Below are positions 1 to 11,616 of a DNA stretch of 64,000 bases, piece after piece. The DNA lies in the NCBI GenBank assembly GCA_963932465.1, contig OZ010788.1, positions 201,378,559 through 201,442,558 on the forward strand, in the 5' to 3' direction. Position 1 is the stretch's first letter; each line of letters begins with the position of its first letter. Under the pieces are notes generated by a model. It was not told where the DNA came from and made no database searches. It saw nothing but the letters and a program-made list of their open reading frames with translations. The stretch comes from Maratus speciosus (lineage: Eukaryota; Arthropoda; Arachnida; Araneae; Salticidae). The position numbers were made by a program, and so were the translations under genes.

Positions 1-26
1 TTTTTTTTTTTTTTTTTTTTTTTTTT
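1..26. repeat. Poly-T run at window edge
   Basis: The first 26 bases are T. It could be the reverse-strand poly-A tail of a retroelement cut by the window edge, but nothing upstream is visible to test this. Confidence 0.8.
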
Positions 27-254
27 AGTGTAGGTTTTTTTAAACGTATACTATCTCTCTACTCAATAAAACTAGTCGGATGTACCAATCCCAAAACTTT
101 CTTCTATCTCATACATGTTAATACTTCAAAATTCGCTATCACACTGCCAAAATTAAATGGCAATCTATGCATCTCATGAGGATTCTAACGATATGAAATT
201 CCGTGCATTAGTTCTTGAGATATGACTATCGCTGAAATCGTCTAAATTCAGCAA

Positions 255-960
255 AATGCTGCCTAGCAGCGCCACCTATTGGGTGATTTATACCAAATCC
301 TAATCAGCAACAATTTATGTCAACGTCTGACTGAATCTGAAGTTTGGAGAAAATCCGTACATTAGTTTTTGAGATAGAGCAATAGCGAAAATCGTGAAAA
401 TTTCTGCATAGCAGCGCCACCTATTGGGTGATTAACACCAAAACCTAATTAACAACAACTTGTGTCAACATACAATTAAATCTGAAGTTAGATGAAAATT
501 GGTCCATTAGTTCTATTGATAGAGCTATTGAGGAAATCGTGGAAAAGGCAGCAGAGAAGCGCCACCTGTTGGGCGATTTACACCAACACCTAATCAGTAG
601 CAAGTCATATCAAGGACTAACTTAATCTGAAGTTTGATGAAAATCCGTGCGTTAGTTCTTAAGATAGAGCTATTGGGGAAATCGTGTAAATCCTGCAAAA
701 TTCATCATAACAGCGCCACCTGTTGGGCGATTTACACCAAAACGTAATCATCATCAATTCATATCAAGGACTAACTAAATCTGAAGTTTGATCAAAATCC
801 GTGCATTAGTTCTTGAGATAGAGCTATTGCGAAAATCGTGAAAAATGCAGCATTGCAGCGCCACCTGTTGAGCGATTTACACCAAAAACTAATCAGCATC
901 AATTTGTATTAGGCACTAACTGAATATCAATTTTTATCAAATTCTGTGCATTAGTTCTTG
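255..960. repeat. 145-bp tandem repeat, five copies
   Basis: The motif GCAGCGCCACCTRTTGGGYG recurs starting at 266, 411, 556, 710 and 855, giving spacings of 145, 145, 154 and 145 bp. Each unit also carries a TTAGTTCTTGAGATAGAGC-like segment about 100 bp from the motif. Units have diverged by scattered substitutions. Confidence 0.9.
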
Positions 961-995
961 AGATAGAGCGCCCACAAAATTTGTGTCACATACAC

Positions 996-996
<1 letters not shown>

Positions 997-1046
<50 letters not shown>
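997..1046. repeat. (CAGA)n microsatellite
   Basis: About twelve uninterrupted CAGA units directly follow the 145-bp repeats. A second short run lies at 1,060-1,070. Confidence 0.95.
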
Positions 1047-1195
1047 TACTCACAGAGTCACAGACAGACATTTTGTAAAAACATGTTTTTTGGAATCTCT
1101 GACCCCTAAAACGTGTAAATCCGTCGAAAACCGGAATTCGAAAAATTTCATGAATCCAATACTTTCTTCTTGTAAAGATAGAAGAAAGTAAAAAA

Positions 1196-2272
1196 CTGCT
1201 TCACTGGGGCAATTCCCTTATCCTGGGTGCAAGGCATATAAGGGTGAATATCATGAAACGTGAGATTTTGAAAACAAATTTTTTTTCAAAATTTAAATCG
1301 TTTCACAGCTTCTGATTCTTTTAAAAATGTTTTTTGAGCAGCTGAATAAAGGAATTTACACGTAAAATAATTAAAACTTGAAGAGCTTAAGTTCATTTTT
1401 ATGTAATTATAATTACATCACATTTTATTGCCATATGTATGCCAGTATAATGGCAATTTCATTCTAAAACATTTTTCACATTCTTGTTTTTTTTTATTTT
1501 TAGATCTAACATTTTAATTTCTTTTAAAGGAACATGTTTCCTCTATAGTATCTCAAATTCAATGTAATGTTCAGTTTTATTTGCAAATTATTGAAGCTAG
1601 GAAAATGACATAATAAAAGCCTACTCAATTTTTACTAAGCCTTTAAACACATTATTTTCAAAGAAATATCTAAAAGATCTTGCTGGTAGCATTGATTTTA
1701 CTACTTCTGACTTGAACTATGTCAAGAACAAGAAGAATTACTCTGCAGCACCATCTTTATGCCTCATAAAGAACTAAAATGAGCAAGCCAGGAAAATGAC
1801 ATTCATTTTCAGTGACAATCACATTTTAATTGGAAAATTATTTCTAAAATACCGAACTTGTTACCTTCCTCATATATGTGTTATATAAGGTATAATTAAT
1901 AAGTAGAAATAAAAAAAACTAGAAAAAGATATTTGTACAGTATAGCAGAAAACCTTTTACTTTGCACACATCACAGTGTGACAGGCCAGGAAAATGACAA
2001 TCTCAAAGTTTAAGTCTTTTAATTGCTTTATTTTTGTGTTATTATGAATATAATATCTCTTGAAAATACTTCTAAGAATATTTTTTCTTAGAATATAAAA
2101 ATGAAAATTGCATTATCTAACATTTAATAGACATTTTATTGTGCGGACTACAATTTTCATATTTTGTGATATTGTCCCATAAGTTGAATCCGTTTATTTA
2201 AAAAGTTTTAAATTTCAAATTCAATTTAAAAATGTCATATGAATCTAGAATTCAGATCATTAACTGTTATAG
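1196..2272. other. Unassigned AT-rich intronic sequence
   Basis: No coding signal. A motif close to GCCAGGAAAATGACA occurs at about 1,596, 1,787 and 1,985, roughly 195 bp apart. This could be a very degenerate tandem repeat, but the sequence between the motifs is not clearly similar. Confidence 0.5.
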
Positions 2273-2476
2273 CCAGTGTTGCTAGCGGGCATCTTTTTTT
2301 TTTTTTTTTTTTTTTTTTTTATTCAGATTTCTTGATTAACACCACTTTTTTGAAATGGTAAAATTCGCCTTATTTAATGGCGTATTAATTAAGGCAAAAA
2401 TAAGGGGAATTTACATTTAAAAAAAAGTGCCAATCAAGAAATATGAATAGAGAAAGTAGCCCACTGGCAACACTGG
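2273..2476. mobile_element. Foldback MITE, CCAGTGTTGC terminal repeats
   Basis: The two halves are inverted: CCAGTGTTGCTAGCGGGC at the left pairs with GCCCACTGGCAACACTGG at the right. Inside, both arms contain an ATTCWKATTTCTTGATT segment and an AAATTCGCCTTATTTAAT core. A T-run of about 24 bases lies in the left arm. Confidence 0.8.
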
Positions 2477-3652
2477 TTACAGTACTTCTCTTTTAATGTG
2501 TGCTTACAATTTCATGTCTAAAAGCTAATGTGGAATTTTATCAATCCATATTAGGGTCACATTTACATGTCACCACGTTTTTGAAATGGTGAAATTAACC
2601 TTATTTAATTGCACATTTATTAAGTCGAAAACAAAGGGAATTTACAATTTCAAAAAAGTGGTGCCAATCAAGAAATCTGAATAAAAAAAGTAGCCCACTG
2701 GCAACACTGGTTAGAGTAATTTAAGAGACCTTTTAATTTCTGGTAACAGATCTTTTAATGTGTACTTACAATTTCATGTCTAAAAGATACAGTAAACTCT
2801 GTGTAAGGCGGAATCGATCGGGACTGAGAAAATTTTCCGTGGTAGACAATATTCCGGCTTATGCAAAAAAGCTCCCCCCCACAAAAAAAAAAAAAAAAAA
2901 AAAAAATCCTTCGAATTTGATGATTTTTTTATTGATTTGCCTGACTCAAAATCGGTTGAAAACTGAAATTCGGAAAGATCTTTTGTCTTTATACATAAAT
3001 GAGAAACGCTATTCAATTTCTTAGTACTGCTGTTGTAATACATGCGAATTGGAAGATTACACTCACACACACACAAAAACTAATAACCCCCCCCACCCCC
3101 CCCAATAAACTTCAAGAATGAGACAGAACGCTATAACTGTGAATTTTAGAACATCCATAAAGTATAATATATTGCACTTTCGAAAATATATATTTTGATA
3201 AATGTTCATTCTACTAGAAATATTAACTTTTAAATATAATTTTGCATATGAAAAAATGGCACAAGCATAAATTCCTTAAAATTTAAACTGTTTCTGTCCT
3301 TTTGAATTAACTTTTTCAAAGTGTTACGGAATTTAACTAACATGCACGACATTGAGTATTTGACTTACCAGTTTTAAAGTTTAATAAACAAAATGCCTTT
3401 CATTTTTAAATTATCCTTTTTTCCGCCTTATGCAAAATTTTGGTTTTGGTGGGACCTTAAAATCCTTTCCGTTTCCGCGTTAGACAGATTCCGCCTTATG
3501 CAGCATGAATTAATGTAATTTTCTATAGGTTCGCCGGGACTTGAAAAATTTTCCGCGGTAGACAGATTTCCGGCTTATACAGAGTCCGTCTTAGACAGAA
3601 TTTACTGTAATTAGGTGTGGAATTATTACAATCCATATTAGGGTCACATTTA
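2341..3652. repeat. Tandem duplication (~233-bp unit), second copy split by a pogo-like insertion
   Basis: Copy 1 (about 2,341-2,568) runs from ACCACTTTTTTGAAATGG to the text CCATATTAGGGTCACATTTA. Copy 2 begins at about 2,574 (ACCACGTTTTTGAAATGG), continues to 2,787, is broken by the element at 2,790-3,607, and resumes at 3,610 with the same TTAGGGTCACATTTACAT ending near 3,652. The right half of the MITE above is included in the duplicated unit. Confidence 0.85.
2790..3607. mobile_element. pogo/Tigger-like non-autonomous element (TA target)
   Basis: The left end, TA/CAGTAAACTCTGTGTAAGG, mirrors the right end, which on the reverse strand reads TA/CAGTAAATTCTGTCTAAGA. Both ends repeat short TCCGSCTTATGCA-type blocks, as pogo/Tigger termini do. 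TA is present on both sides (2,788-2,789; 3,608-3,609). There is no transposase frame. An A-run of about 24 bases lies at 2,884-2,906. Confidence 0.8.
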
Positions 3653-4295
3653 CATAAACCCCAGGTGGAAGATTCTATCTGTTCCAGCAGACTCAGTGAG
3701 CTACCAGCCAGGAAAGAACCCTGATTTATTGAAGCTTTTAAGAATAAAATTTATATTGTTTTACAATGAGATTGCAATTTCGGAGTTTACATATAAGATT
3801 TTGAATGCATTGATTTCAAAGATATAAATTTTTAAATTATTAGATTTACAATATACTCTTTTACGATATTGAGACATTTATATTGATATGTGACGCTACC
3901 ACTGCTTTAATGAGATATTAGTGCTCGTTTCTAGTCGTGTGAATAATGGCGTCCTGCAGTGTTTGACACAATCTGAAGTGGGTCCTTGCTTCCTGAATGG
4001 TTTAACAGGCCTGAATTAAAAGAATTAATAAAACTTCTTAAAAAACAAAATTACGACGGTAACGTAAACAGCAATCAATTTACAGTTCCTTACGATAAGT
4101 GATACAGAAAGTGCGTACACATCTGAAGTAGGTATAAGTTTGCTGAAAATATATATATTAAATGCTCTAGAACCAAAAATCGTAATTCTTCTTCTCTTTT
4201 ATTCTACAGATGCAATAATTTATGACTGACTTAATCCTTAGAGCAGTGGTTCCTAACGGGCTCCAAAGTTTTTACTTATTTTCCCGTTCGCTGTC

Positions 4296-4327
<32 letters not shown>

Positions 4328-5658
4328 CTTTTGTAATGTCGTACACCAAAAATAAGAGTAATGCATGCAAAATTTAAAAATACAATAAAAAAAAATGCTG
4401 AATTTTAAAATAGTTCACAATGAAAAGTTCAAAATAACAGTAAAACCATAAGATTTTTTAAAAATATTGTGATTAATCCCCACTCTCCCCCACACACACG
4501 CTTTTCTTTTTCTTTTCTATATTTTTTCTGGTTATTAACGTATTTTACAATTATTGCAATTATTTACAGAATGAGAGCTATATATCACATGAAAAAACGT
4601 TTACATGTAAAATTACATAAAAATATTTCTAAATCTGCTTACTACCAACTTTATAAAATTGGTGAAATTTTATAGCATTCGAAAAGACATGGGTAAATAG
4701 TAAATATCAATGTCCCTAGTGCAGGCCTCCTACATAGCAAATAAATATACATCATGGCATATACATTTAAAATTTTTAAATCAAATAATACCTAGCAATC
4801 AATTAACTTTAGTAGAGAAGGAAAACAAATGCTATACAATAAACAAGCAATTTAGTATATTTATCAATATTAGAAAAAAAGAGAAAAATACAGAATGTGT
4901 AATGCATTCTTTTAGGATAAATAATTATATTTGTATACTTATATAACTGTAATTTTATGTTACATATACTTCTGAAAATATTTCATGAAATATTACATCT
5001 ATAATTTTACAATTAAAATTTTCAAATGCTTTAAAACTATTTTATAATTTATTTTTGTAGTTAAACCTTTAAAGTTTACACTAAATTCATTATAATTCTA
5101 AAATTCTATCTGACTTCTTACTAACTGCAAGTAATGACCGAAATTTTTTTAAAGATTATGGAAAAATTAAAACCAATCATAAGCATGAACACCATTTACA
5201 ATCGATTATTTAAAATCATTCGATTATAAATAGAACTGGAATACAAATCATTTGTTTATCGGAATGTCTTGACTAAACAGAAATTTTCTAATCTGAAATA
5301 GTCGTGCCAGATTCCTTGGATATTCCAAAGAGTGTATTGCACTTTGTACATCCCACATATAATTTAATCCATTGACTACAAACGTCAAGCATATGCGCAG
5401 ATATGGTTGCCAAAAAAGACTCATTTTTATTTATTTTCCCTACCACTATTTCGATAAAATAATCTTAGTGGTATATTTCTGCAAGAAATACATCACGAAG
5501 ATTATTCTTTGGACATAGTCGTAGGCTAGTTGTAGCGATGTTCTAAAATTTAGTTTTCGCTAATTAAACAAATATAGTTTCTAATTTGTTCTATAAATTA
5601 AACCTTTGACTACATGTCAGAACAATGGAACTATTAATAAAGTGGAACTGGCATATCC
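3653..5658. other. Unassigned intronic sequence
   Basis: AT-rich with no convincing exon. A hAT-like solo terminus CAGTGGTTCCTAACGGG lies at about 4,244, followed by a T-run of 29 bases near 4,299-4,327. Two small open frames around 4,469-4,946 have no recognisable motif. Confidence 0.5.
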
Positions 5659-5903
5659 TTAACCCTCTCGCTCCGTAATTGTTTTATTAAAATAGCTTCA
5701 AAATAATTAAAATAGCTTCTTTTGTCACCGGTTTTTGAAAACAAAAATTTTTGTCTAATTTAATCGGGAAATGCTCCGATTAAATAAGGCAAAATTTACA
5801 AAAAATAAATAAATAAATAACTGGTGGGAATAATAAAAAAGGATTAATTAGACGAAAAAATGCATGCCCGAGAAAATCTCGGGTTGCGCAGCGAGAGGGT
5901 TAA
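5659..5903. mobile_element. TTAA MITE, CCCTCTCGCT subfamily (copy 1)
   Basis: TTAA flanks both ends. The terminal inverted repeat is CCCTCTCGCT ... AGCGAGAGGG. The right end carries the palindrome CCCGAGAAAATCTCGGG (5,867-5,883). The core CGATTAAATAAGGCAAAATT (about 5,776-5,797) is shared with other MITEs in the window. TTAA duplication with CCC-type ends is the piggyBac pattern. No transposase is present. Confidence 0.85.
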
Positions 5904-6054
5904 AAGAGTGAAGCTTAAACTGCAATCGCTTTCGCAAGGGTTGATTACTGCCGGGGAAACCTTCGACCATTAAATTTAAATATATTTTTCTTTTTAATTA
6001 AACACCTTATTAAAGGAAAATTTCAGTCATAAATAATGGAGGAAACAGATATTC

Positions 6055-6188
6055 TTTTTTCTGGTGGAAGTTTACTTCTGCGGTAGTCAGGCCTTGCATT
6101 TCCACCTTATTGTGACGACCTAAACAACTTCCTGTCAGTGTCAGTGAAAAAGGTTATAATACCAGGGCAAACTTCCACCAGTAAAAAC
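6055..6188. mobile_element. Short inverted-repeat element, CTGGTGGAAGTTT ends
   Basis: TTTTTCTGGTGGAAGTTTAC at the left mirrors GCAAACTTCCACCAGTAAAA at the right. A related CTGGTGGAAGTTTTCC end is at about 8,543 with a CCACCAG partner near 8,797, so the larger host repeat was probably split by the TTAA insertions at 6,258-8,515. Confidence 0.55.
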
Positions 6189-6257
6189 AAATAGAAAGTT
6201 TTACCATATTTTTGAGCGAAACTTCAAAAATATATCGCTTAAGGGGGAATAAGGCGC

Positions 6258-6465
6258 TTAACCCCTTGGAGACGAGCGGCACGTATACGTGCCGCATGAA
6301 GCGCTCAGAATCCTTGTTTTTACTCACCAGTAAAATTTTACTGTAAAATTTGCCTTATTTAATCAGCGCATTTTCTTGATTCAAGAAAAAACAAATTTCT
6401 GTTTTTAAAAAACGGTGACAAAAGATTAAAAATTTCGTAAAAGGCTCCCGTCGCGAAGGGGTTAA
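6258..6465. mobile_element. TTAA MITE, CCCCTTGGAGACG subfamily (copy 1)
   Basis: TTAA is at both ends, and a 20-bp perfect palindrome GCGGCACGTATACGTGCCGC lies at 6,276-6,295. The core TTTGCCTTATTTAATCAGCG is near 6,349. Nearly identical to the copy at 35,008-35,215, including the palindrome. Its right TTAA is also the left TTAA of the next element. Confidence 0.88.
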
Positions 6466-8123
6466 GGGGACCTTCTACATTAGGAGAAAAAAAACCCCAC
6501 TTTTTTATGATTTTTTTGTAAGAAAACTGCATAATGGATATTTTTGAAATTTTAATAGTTTATTGTACATATCTTAAGGTATACACAAGAATTTTTTTGT
6601 TAGATTTTGTTGCTTCTGCTCTAAGTTATAAACAAATGTGTTCAACTGCTTTGGAAAATTTCGTCTGGACGGTGGGCATGATAGCGCTTTGTAGAATTAT
6701 CTGAAACACAAAAATAAATTTTTTTCGTAAACTTCGTGAGTATAGCTTCTAGTTAAATTAAAGGAACCCATAAATTTATTTAAAAAAGGTTTTGTAATGG
6801 CTTATTAAAAAAGTATATATTTTTTTTGTTTAAAAAATTCGTTCTTATTTGGTAATAACTGTTTGGGTTTTTTTTAATAACTAGGGGGCTCGGCCCCCTA
6901 CGAGATACGCTCGCCAACCCCCGTCCAGACACCGCAGACTCTAAATGCACGCTAATTTGATCGGCTTTAAAAAGATTTCGAAAGATTGAATTATAATTTA
7001 AAAAACAGTGGCGATCTCCCTATAAACGAATTTCTATTCATTTCTCTTTGATTGGGGAATTTTAACGCGAAATCCGCTGCGGTACTACTTGATTATCCTG
7101 TCGACCAATTTCGCCAAATTATATAAATCGCCAAACCACTCGCCAAATTATACAAATTGATATAATTTTTAATTTAAATAACGAAAGAACAAATAAATTT
7201 GTACAACATTAATAAAAACACAAATAAAACGTCGAAATAAAAATAACTTGATGACGTATACACGTGTAACAACATTTCAAAATAAGCTAATATAAAAGGA
7301 ATTAAGTAAACAGAGTCTTTGTCTCCTGGTATTTTTTAACAAAGCGAAAAGAAAGTTCTTTTAAATGAGACATTTTAAATTAATTCTCAAAATATCAAAT
7401 AAATGTCTAGCGCAATTTCTAAATTTAAACTTTTTTGCAATATTATTTTGTGTTCATTTTATGTAATAACTATAATGTGACGTAAATATGACGTAATTTC
7501 TCCTAAGACTTCTAACGCATGTTAATGAATTTATTATTTTACAATATCCTTTCTTTTTTAAAATTCACGTGTATACTTTTTATGACGTAATTTTTAATAA
7601 GTTCCTGCTTTTTATACGTAATTATTTAATTCTAATTTGAAAGTTTTTTTCCTGTTTATAATAGTTACGTGTAAATAAATTTTTAATTTGAAGCAAACAT
7701 TATTGCTTGCGCTTTTTATACAGTTGGCAACAGTTTAAATTAGTACAATTTTCTGAAATCTGTAAAAAATATCTCTAGAAATGCTGAAAATTTGAATTTA
7801 AAATAGAAATAAAACCTGAAAAAATGAGTCAAAATAAAAAAATTAATGCAATCTGCACTCCGGCAAATTCTAACGCATAAAATGATCTAAAAATGATTAC
7901 ACTGCCATGTATAGTTTTTGCTGCTATAAAACTTTTTTAGTGGAACGATTTTGTCCAACTTTAGCATTAAATAACTCTTAAAATAATTCTTCGATTTGAA
8001 AACTGTCTGCATCATCGTGTTTATCAAACATTTCTGTATAAAACCACCGATTTTCATATTTTTGTATGCATTATTTTTGTTAATATTAACGAAGAAAGGC
8101 CTCCAGTCACAAAAAAATCAAAA

Positions 8124-8156
<33 letters not shown>

Positions 8157-8515
8157 ACAGCGGTAGTTACTTTTTTTTAGAATAGAGAGATTTTAGTACT
8201 AAAAGCTTTAATTCATATCGAAGGCAATTAAATAAGCTTTAATTTAAAAAAAAATCAAGATGATCCATTGTGTAGTTTTTTTTTGTTTTTTTTTTTAATC
8301 TTGCCCATCGTGTCAAAAAATGTGGTTGAACATATTTGTTTATGACTTAGAGCAGAAGCAACAAAATCTAATAAAAAAAATTTCTTGTGTATACCTTAAG
8401 ATATGTACAATAAACTGTTAAAATTTCAAAAAGATCCATCACGTAGTTTCCTTACAAAACAAAAATCATAAAAAAGTGCTTTTTTTTTGTCTCCTAATGT
8501 AGAAGGTCTCTTTAA
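6462..8515. mobile_element. Long terminal-inverted-repeat element (TTAA target) interrupted by a Helitron
   Basis: The arms (about 6,466-6,640 and 8,320-8,511) are inverted copies; the outer end is RRGGACCTTCTACATTAGGAG or its near match on each side. TTAA flanks both ends. Without the Helitron at 6,891-8,190 the element is about 750 bp. No coding capacity is seen. Confidence 0.78.
6891..8190 (-). mobile_element. Non-autonomous Helitron (copy 1)
   Basis: On the minus strand it starts TCTCTCTATTCT and ends with a GGGGGC-CGA-GCCCCC hairpin followed by CTAG. It lies between A and T with no target duplication, which are all Helitron rules. It contains a GGC microsatellite at about 8,126-8,153. 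A second copy in the opposite orientation lies at 58,081-59,536 with the same ends. There is no Rep/helicase coding sequence. Confidence 0.9.
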
Positions 8516-8915
8516 ATAAGACAAAATGTTCTATTCAAATTTACTGGTGGAAGTTTTCCATGGTGGTAATCAGAAACTGTTGATCCGGTTAAAAAGAACA
8601 GTCGCCATCTTGTGCAACCACATTAATTACTTCTCGCAAGCGGTAGACAATACACTATACGTCTCCTTCTCCTTATTCGTAACTCAGTTGTCAGAACTAA
8701 TAATGGGAGAATGAATATTTTTACTATGGAATGAATCATTTTGGCATGTGCAAAAAAATAGTTTCCAACAGTTGAATATAATTTTAATCAAATGTACCAC
8801 CAGAAAAGTAGTACAAAAAAAATCATAGTTGCCAAACTTCGTAATTTTTTTAATCAATTATCTTCAGAAATTTTGAAAATAAAAATAATTTTTATATTTT
8901 TATAGGTTTCTTAAA
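8516..8915. other. Host repeat flank, no gene
   Basis: Contains the CTGGTGGAAGTTTTCC end mentioned at 6,055-6,188 and a CCACCAG partner near 8,797. The short open frame at 8,526-8,714 has no recognisable domain. Confidence 0.4.
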
Positions 8916-9108
8916 TTAACCCCTTGAGGGGCAAGCAATTGCGTTTGTGTAATGCTGAATTCCAACCGGAAATTTAGAAAAATTGTATTTCAAAATAAGG
9001 AAAAGCAATTTTACAACTTTTTTCCACTAAAGTTAGAAAAGTAAAATTTCATAAAATTTTCCTGGTGCAAATTTTCATTAATCGTAGGTGCCGCCCTCAA
9101 AGGGTTAA
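8916..9108. mobile_element. TTAA MITE, CCCCTTGAGGGGCAAG subfamily (copy 1)
   Basis: TTAA at both ends; terminal repeats CCCCTTGAGGG and CCCTCAAAGGG. The imperfect palindrome CTTGAGGGGCAAG is subterminal. A truncated inverted relative lies at 28,764-28,949. Confidence 0.8.
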
Positions 9109-9309
9109 TTTAATTGAAATATGTTGTTTTTTTTCGATACAAAATTTCTGGTAGAAATTGAATTAAAAAAAAAATTAAAGGTTAACAGCTATGCTTTTGC
9201 GCATGCCCGAATGATTTATTCGAATAGTAAAATCATTCATTCTGTCCGTCGCTCGTCGGAACACATATCTTCCAGGGGACTATTTTTTTTTTCTTTACTC
9301 GTACCAGAG

Positions 9310-9493
9310 TTGCCCGTTTGGCCACTTTTTTTATTCAGAAAATTTGAATTTGTACCGGAAATTCCAAAAGAAGTTTTTTTACTTTGTTAATCACGAAATA
9401 GTTATCATCAAATAAGCTAACATTTACTATTCAAAATTTCTGGAAAGACTTCGAAATTTCTGAATAAAAAAATGAGGCTAAACTGGCAATCCT
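9310..9493. mobile_element. MITE with GTTGCC-type ends
   Basis: The left arm TTGCCCGTTTGGCCACTTTT and the right arm AATGAGGCTAAACTGGCAA are inverted. Both contain a TTATTCAGAAA-like segment resembling the arms of the 2,273 element. Confidence 0.6.
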
Positions 9494-9557
9494 GAATCGT
9501 ACCGCTTTTTGAAAAATATTCTCTGCCATACACTTATACATACTTTATACACTAGGG

Positions 9558-10269
9558 CAGGTTTGGCGAACCTTTTAGTTACCGCGTGCCAAATTTGATC
9601 AAAAAGTATTTTACGTGACCATGACGTGCCAACTAAAAACAAATTTAGTGGGTGGGAAAATAATGGCTTAAAATAACTTAAAATTTTCTATTATGATTTT
9701 AAAAATGTGAGGAACATATAAGGTATTATATACTATAATAATTATGGAAACAAATATATTTTAGAAATTAAAAAATAATAACAATGCAATGTAATTTGTT
9801 TTCTGTTGTTGCATCTTAATATCGAGTTAATTTTAATGCAAACTGAGCCGGATTTATTTGATAAGGGCTTTCAGTTTGAGTTTTGATACTACTCATTTGT
9901 GAAAATAGTGATTCGAAAGCATAGAAAAACTATTAAAATGACAAACTTCAATTTCTTTGAATAGCTCTGAAATAAATTCCAAAGGTGCCATAACTTTACC
10001 ATCGGAATTTAGAATAACCAATTCTTGCCGATAGTTTTCAAATATCGTCTTTGTTTGAAAAATTTTGAGACCATAATTAATTAGATTATAATATAACATG
10101 CTGCAATTATTTTTTTCAGTTTCCATTTACACAAATTTAGAAAAGATTAGTCGCGATTTTTTTTATGTAATCTCACTTTATTTTGAGTTAGAGCCACAAG
10201 CAAGTCAGTGCCAATATTATTCTTTCACTTGCCAAAAGTGGCACGTGCGCCACAGGTTCGCCATCCCTG
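9558..10269. mobile_element. hAT non-autonomous element with 8-bp target duplication
   Basis: The left end CAGGTTTGGCGAACCTTTTA and the right end, on the reverse strand CAGGGATGGCGAACCTGTGG, are terminal inverted repeats. The flanks CACTAGGG (9,550-9,557) and CACTAGGA (10,270-10,277) are an 8-bp duplication with one mismatch, as expected for hAT. An open frame on the minus strand at 9,893-10,126 may be a transposase remnant, but I cannot assign a domain. Confidence 0.85.
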
Positions 10270-10553
10270 CACTAGGACAATTTCATTAAGATTATTCATA
10301 AATGCATATTTACCTTTCAACAAAACTTTTTATGATGCTGTCACCTCTATTTTGGCATTTGACAGCTAGAAGATATTCTTGCACAAAAACTCTAGTCTGT
10401 GGATGTTTCCCGAAATCCTGATGGGAGAGGAAAACATTCAATATTATTTAATGTTCCATGTTGTAAATTCAACAGATAATATACAGAAATTTTATAAAAT
10501 TTACAGAAATAGTATACTGGATGGGTTAAAACAAAAAGTGTATAAGCGACATA

Positions 10554-11306
10554 CTGTAAAACCTCCCTGTGCGACCACCTCCCTGAACGACCATTTTTTC
10601 ATGCAACGAAATTTATAACCATAGGCTCAATACTAATTTTACCTCCATTCAGAGACCGTCCTAGTTGAACTCCCTCCATGAGCGATCCATTTCTTTGAAG
10701 AAAATGAAACAAATTCCGTTTTTTCCTGGTCGTTTGAAGAAGGTTTTATTAGAAAAATAATTCCGGAGAGCGCATTATTCACCAAACTTCTAAACTAAGT
10801 TTAAAATTTTTATTTATTCCGGTAACTTTTAAGTGTTTACACCTTAATTCCTTTTTAGGCAATGAATTTCACTCTGATGACAAATTAAGGATGAAGGTCA
10901 ATAAAATCCCCTGCCCTGTTCTGTCAGGAAACTCTCAAAGAAATAGATAAATTAATGAAATCGTCATTACTTGTTCCCGTCCAAAAAAAAATTGCATTTA
11001 TTTACTGAACTTCGAAAGGAATTGGAAATAAAAGTTCTAAAAGATAAAACCGTAAAATCAAAGCAAACGTCAATGTATTCATTTTTTAAACTCTGCAGTA
11101 ATTAACTTATGTAATTAACTTTTGTTACGATACTTAAATTTTCATATTTTTTCCTAATGTAATGAATAAATTTTAGTAACATTAATTGTTAAATTTTTTC
11201 AAAAGTTAAAATCTAGATCTAAACATGACCTCCTTTAAGAGAACACCTCTCGGAGCGACCTATTTTTATTGGAACGGAACGTGGTCGCTTTAGGGAGGTT
11301 TTACTG
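10554..11306. mobile_element. pogo/Tigger-like non-autonomous element (753 bp)
   Basis: The left end TA/CTGTAAAACCTCCCTGTG and the reverse-strand right end TA/CAGTAAAACCTCCCTAAA match, with further CTCCCTGMRCGACC blocks inside each end. TA lies on both sides (10,552-10,553; 11,307-11,308). No transposase. Confidence 0.85.
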
Positions 11307-11370
11307 TATTTGCTGTACTGAAGGAATCAATGTAAAAGGGTTTTTATTTATTTCTAGTTAATAAGTACAA

Positions 11371-11616
11371 TTAACCCTCTAATGCCCATGGTAGTATCTA
11401 TGATACCATCAGTATTCCCGATTTAGTTGGAGTTTTTTATTCACATATTCCGTAATCACACCACAAATTTAAATAAAAAAATTTGCTTTATTTAATAACA
11501 GACATTTCGTTATAAAATAAATCAAAATTTACTATTTAGATTTTCTGGTATGAATTCCGATTCTCTGGATTACGCAATCTCTGGCACGCATTTTACCATG
11601 GGCATTAGAGGGTTAA
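11371..11616. mobile_element. TTAA MITE, CCCTCTAATGCCCATGG subfamily
   Basis: TTAA at both ends. The ends CCCTCTAATGCCCATGG and CCATGGGCATTAGAGGG are a perfect 17-bp inverted repeat. A 13-bp subterminal palindrome GTATCTATGATAC lies at 11,394-11,406. The core TTTGCTTTATTTAAT is near 11,482. Shares its right TTAA with the next element. Confidence 0.9.

Larger units (their letters stand above)
27..1195. mobile_element. Helentron-associated (HINE/MINE-like) non-autonomous element with tandem repeat and GACA microsatellite
   Basis: The element contains five copies of a tandem repeat, a GACA microsatellite and a terminal block with a hairpin (ACTTTCTTCT ... AGAAGAAAGT around 1,160-1,190). An ACTTTCTTCTAT-like motif also occurs near the start, around 94. 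Tandem units plus a GTCY/GACA microsatellite are the known layout of Helentron-associated interspersed elements in insects and molluscs. The assignment rests on layout, not on a transposase, so class is uncertain. Confidence 0.5.

Noticed and set aside
2758..3076. Overlapping open frames on both strands
   Set aside because: They span the A-run and the end of a pogo-like element and have no coding features.
3890..4030. Possible minus-strand exon (open frame with FRKQGPTSDCVKHC)
   Set aside because: It does not match the CMIP segment expected next, and splice sites are not convincing.
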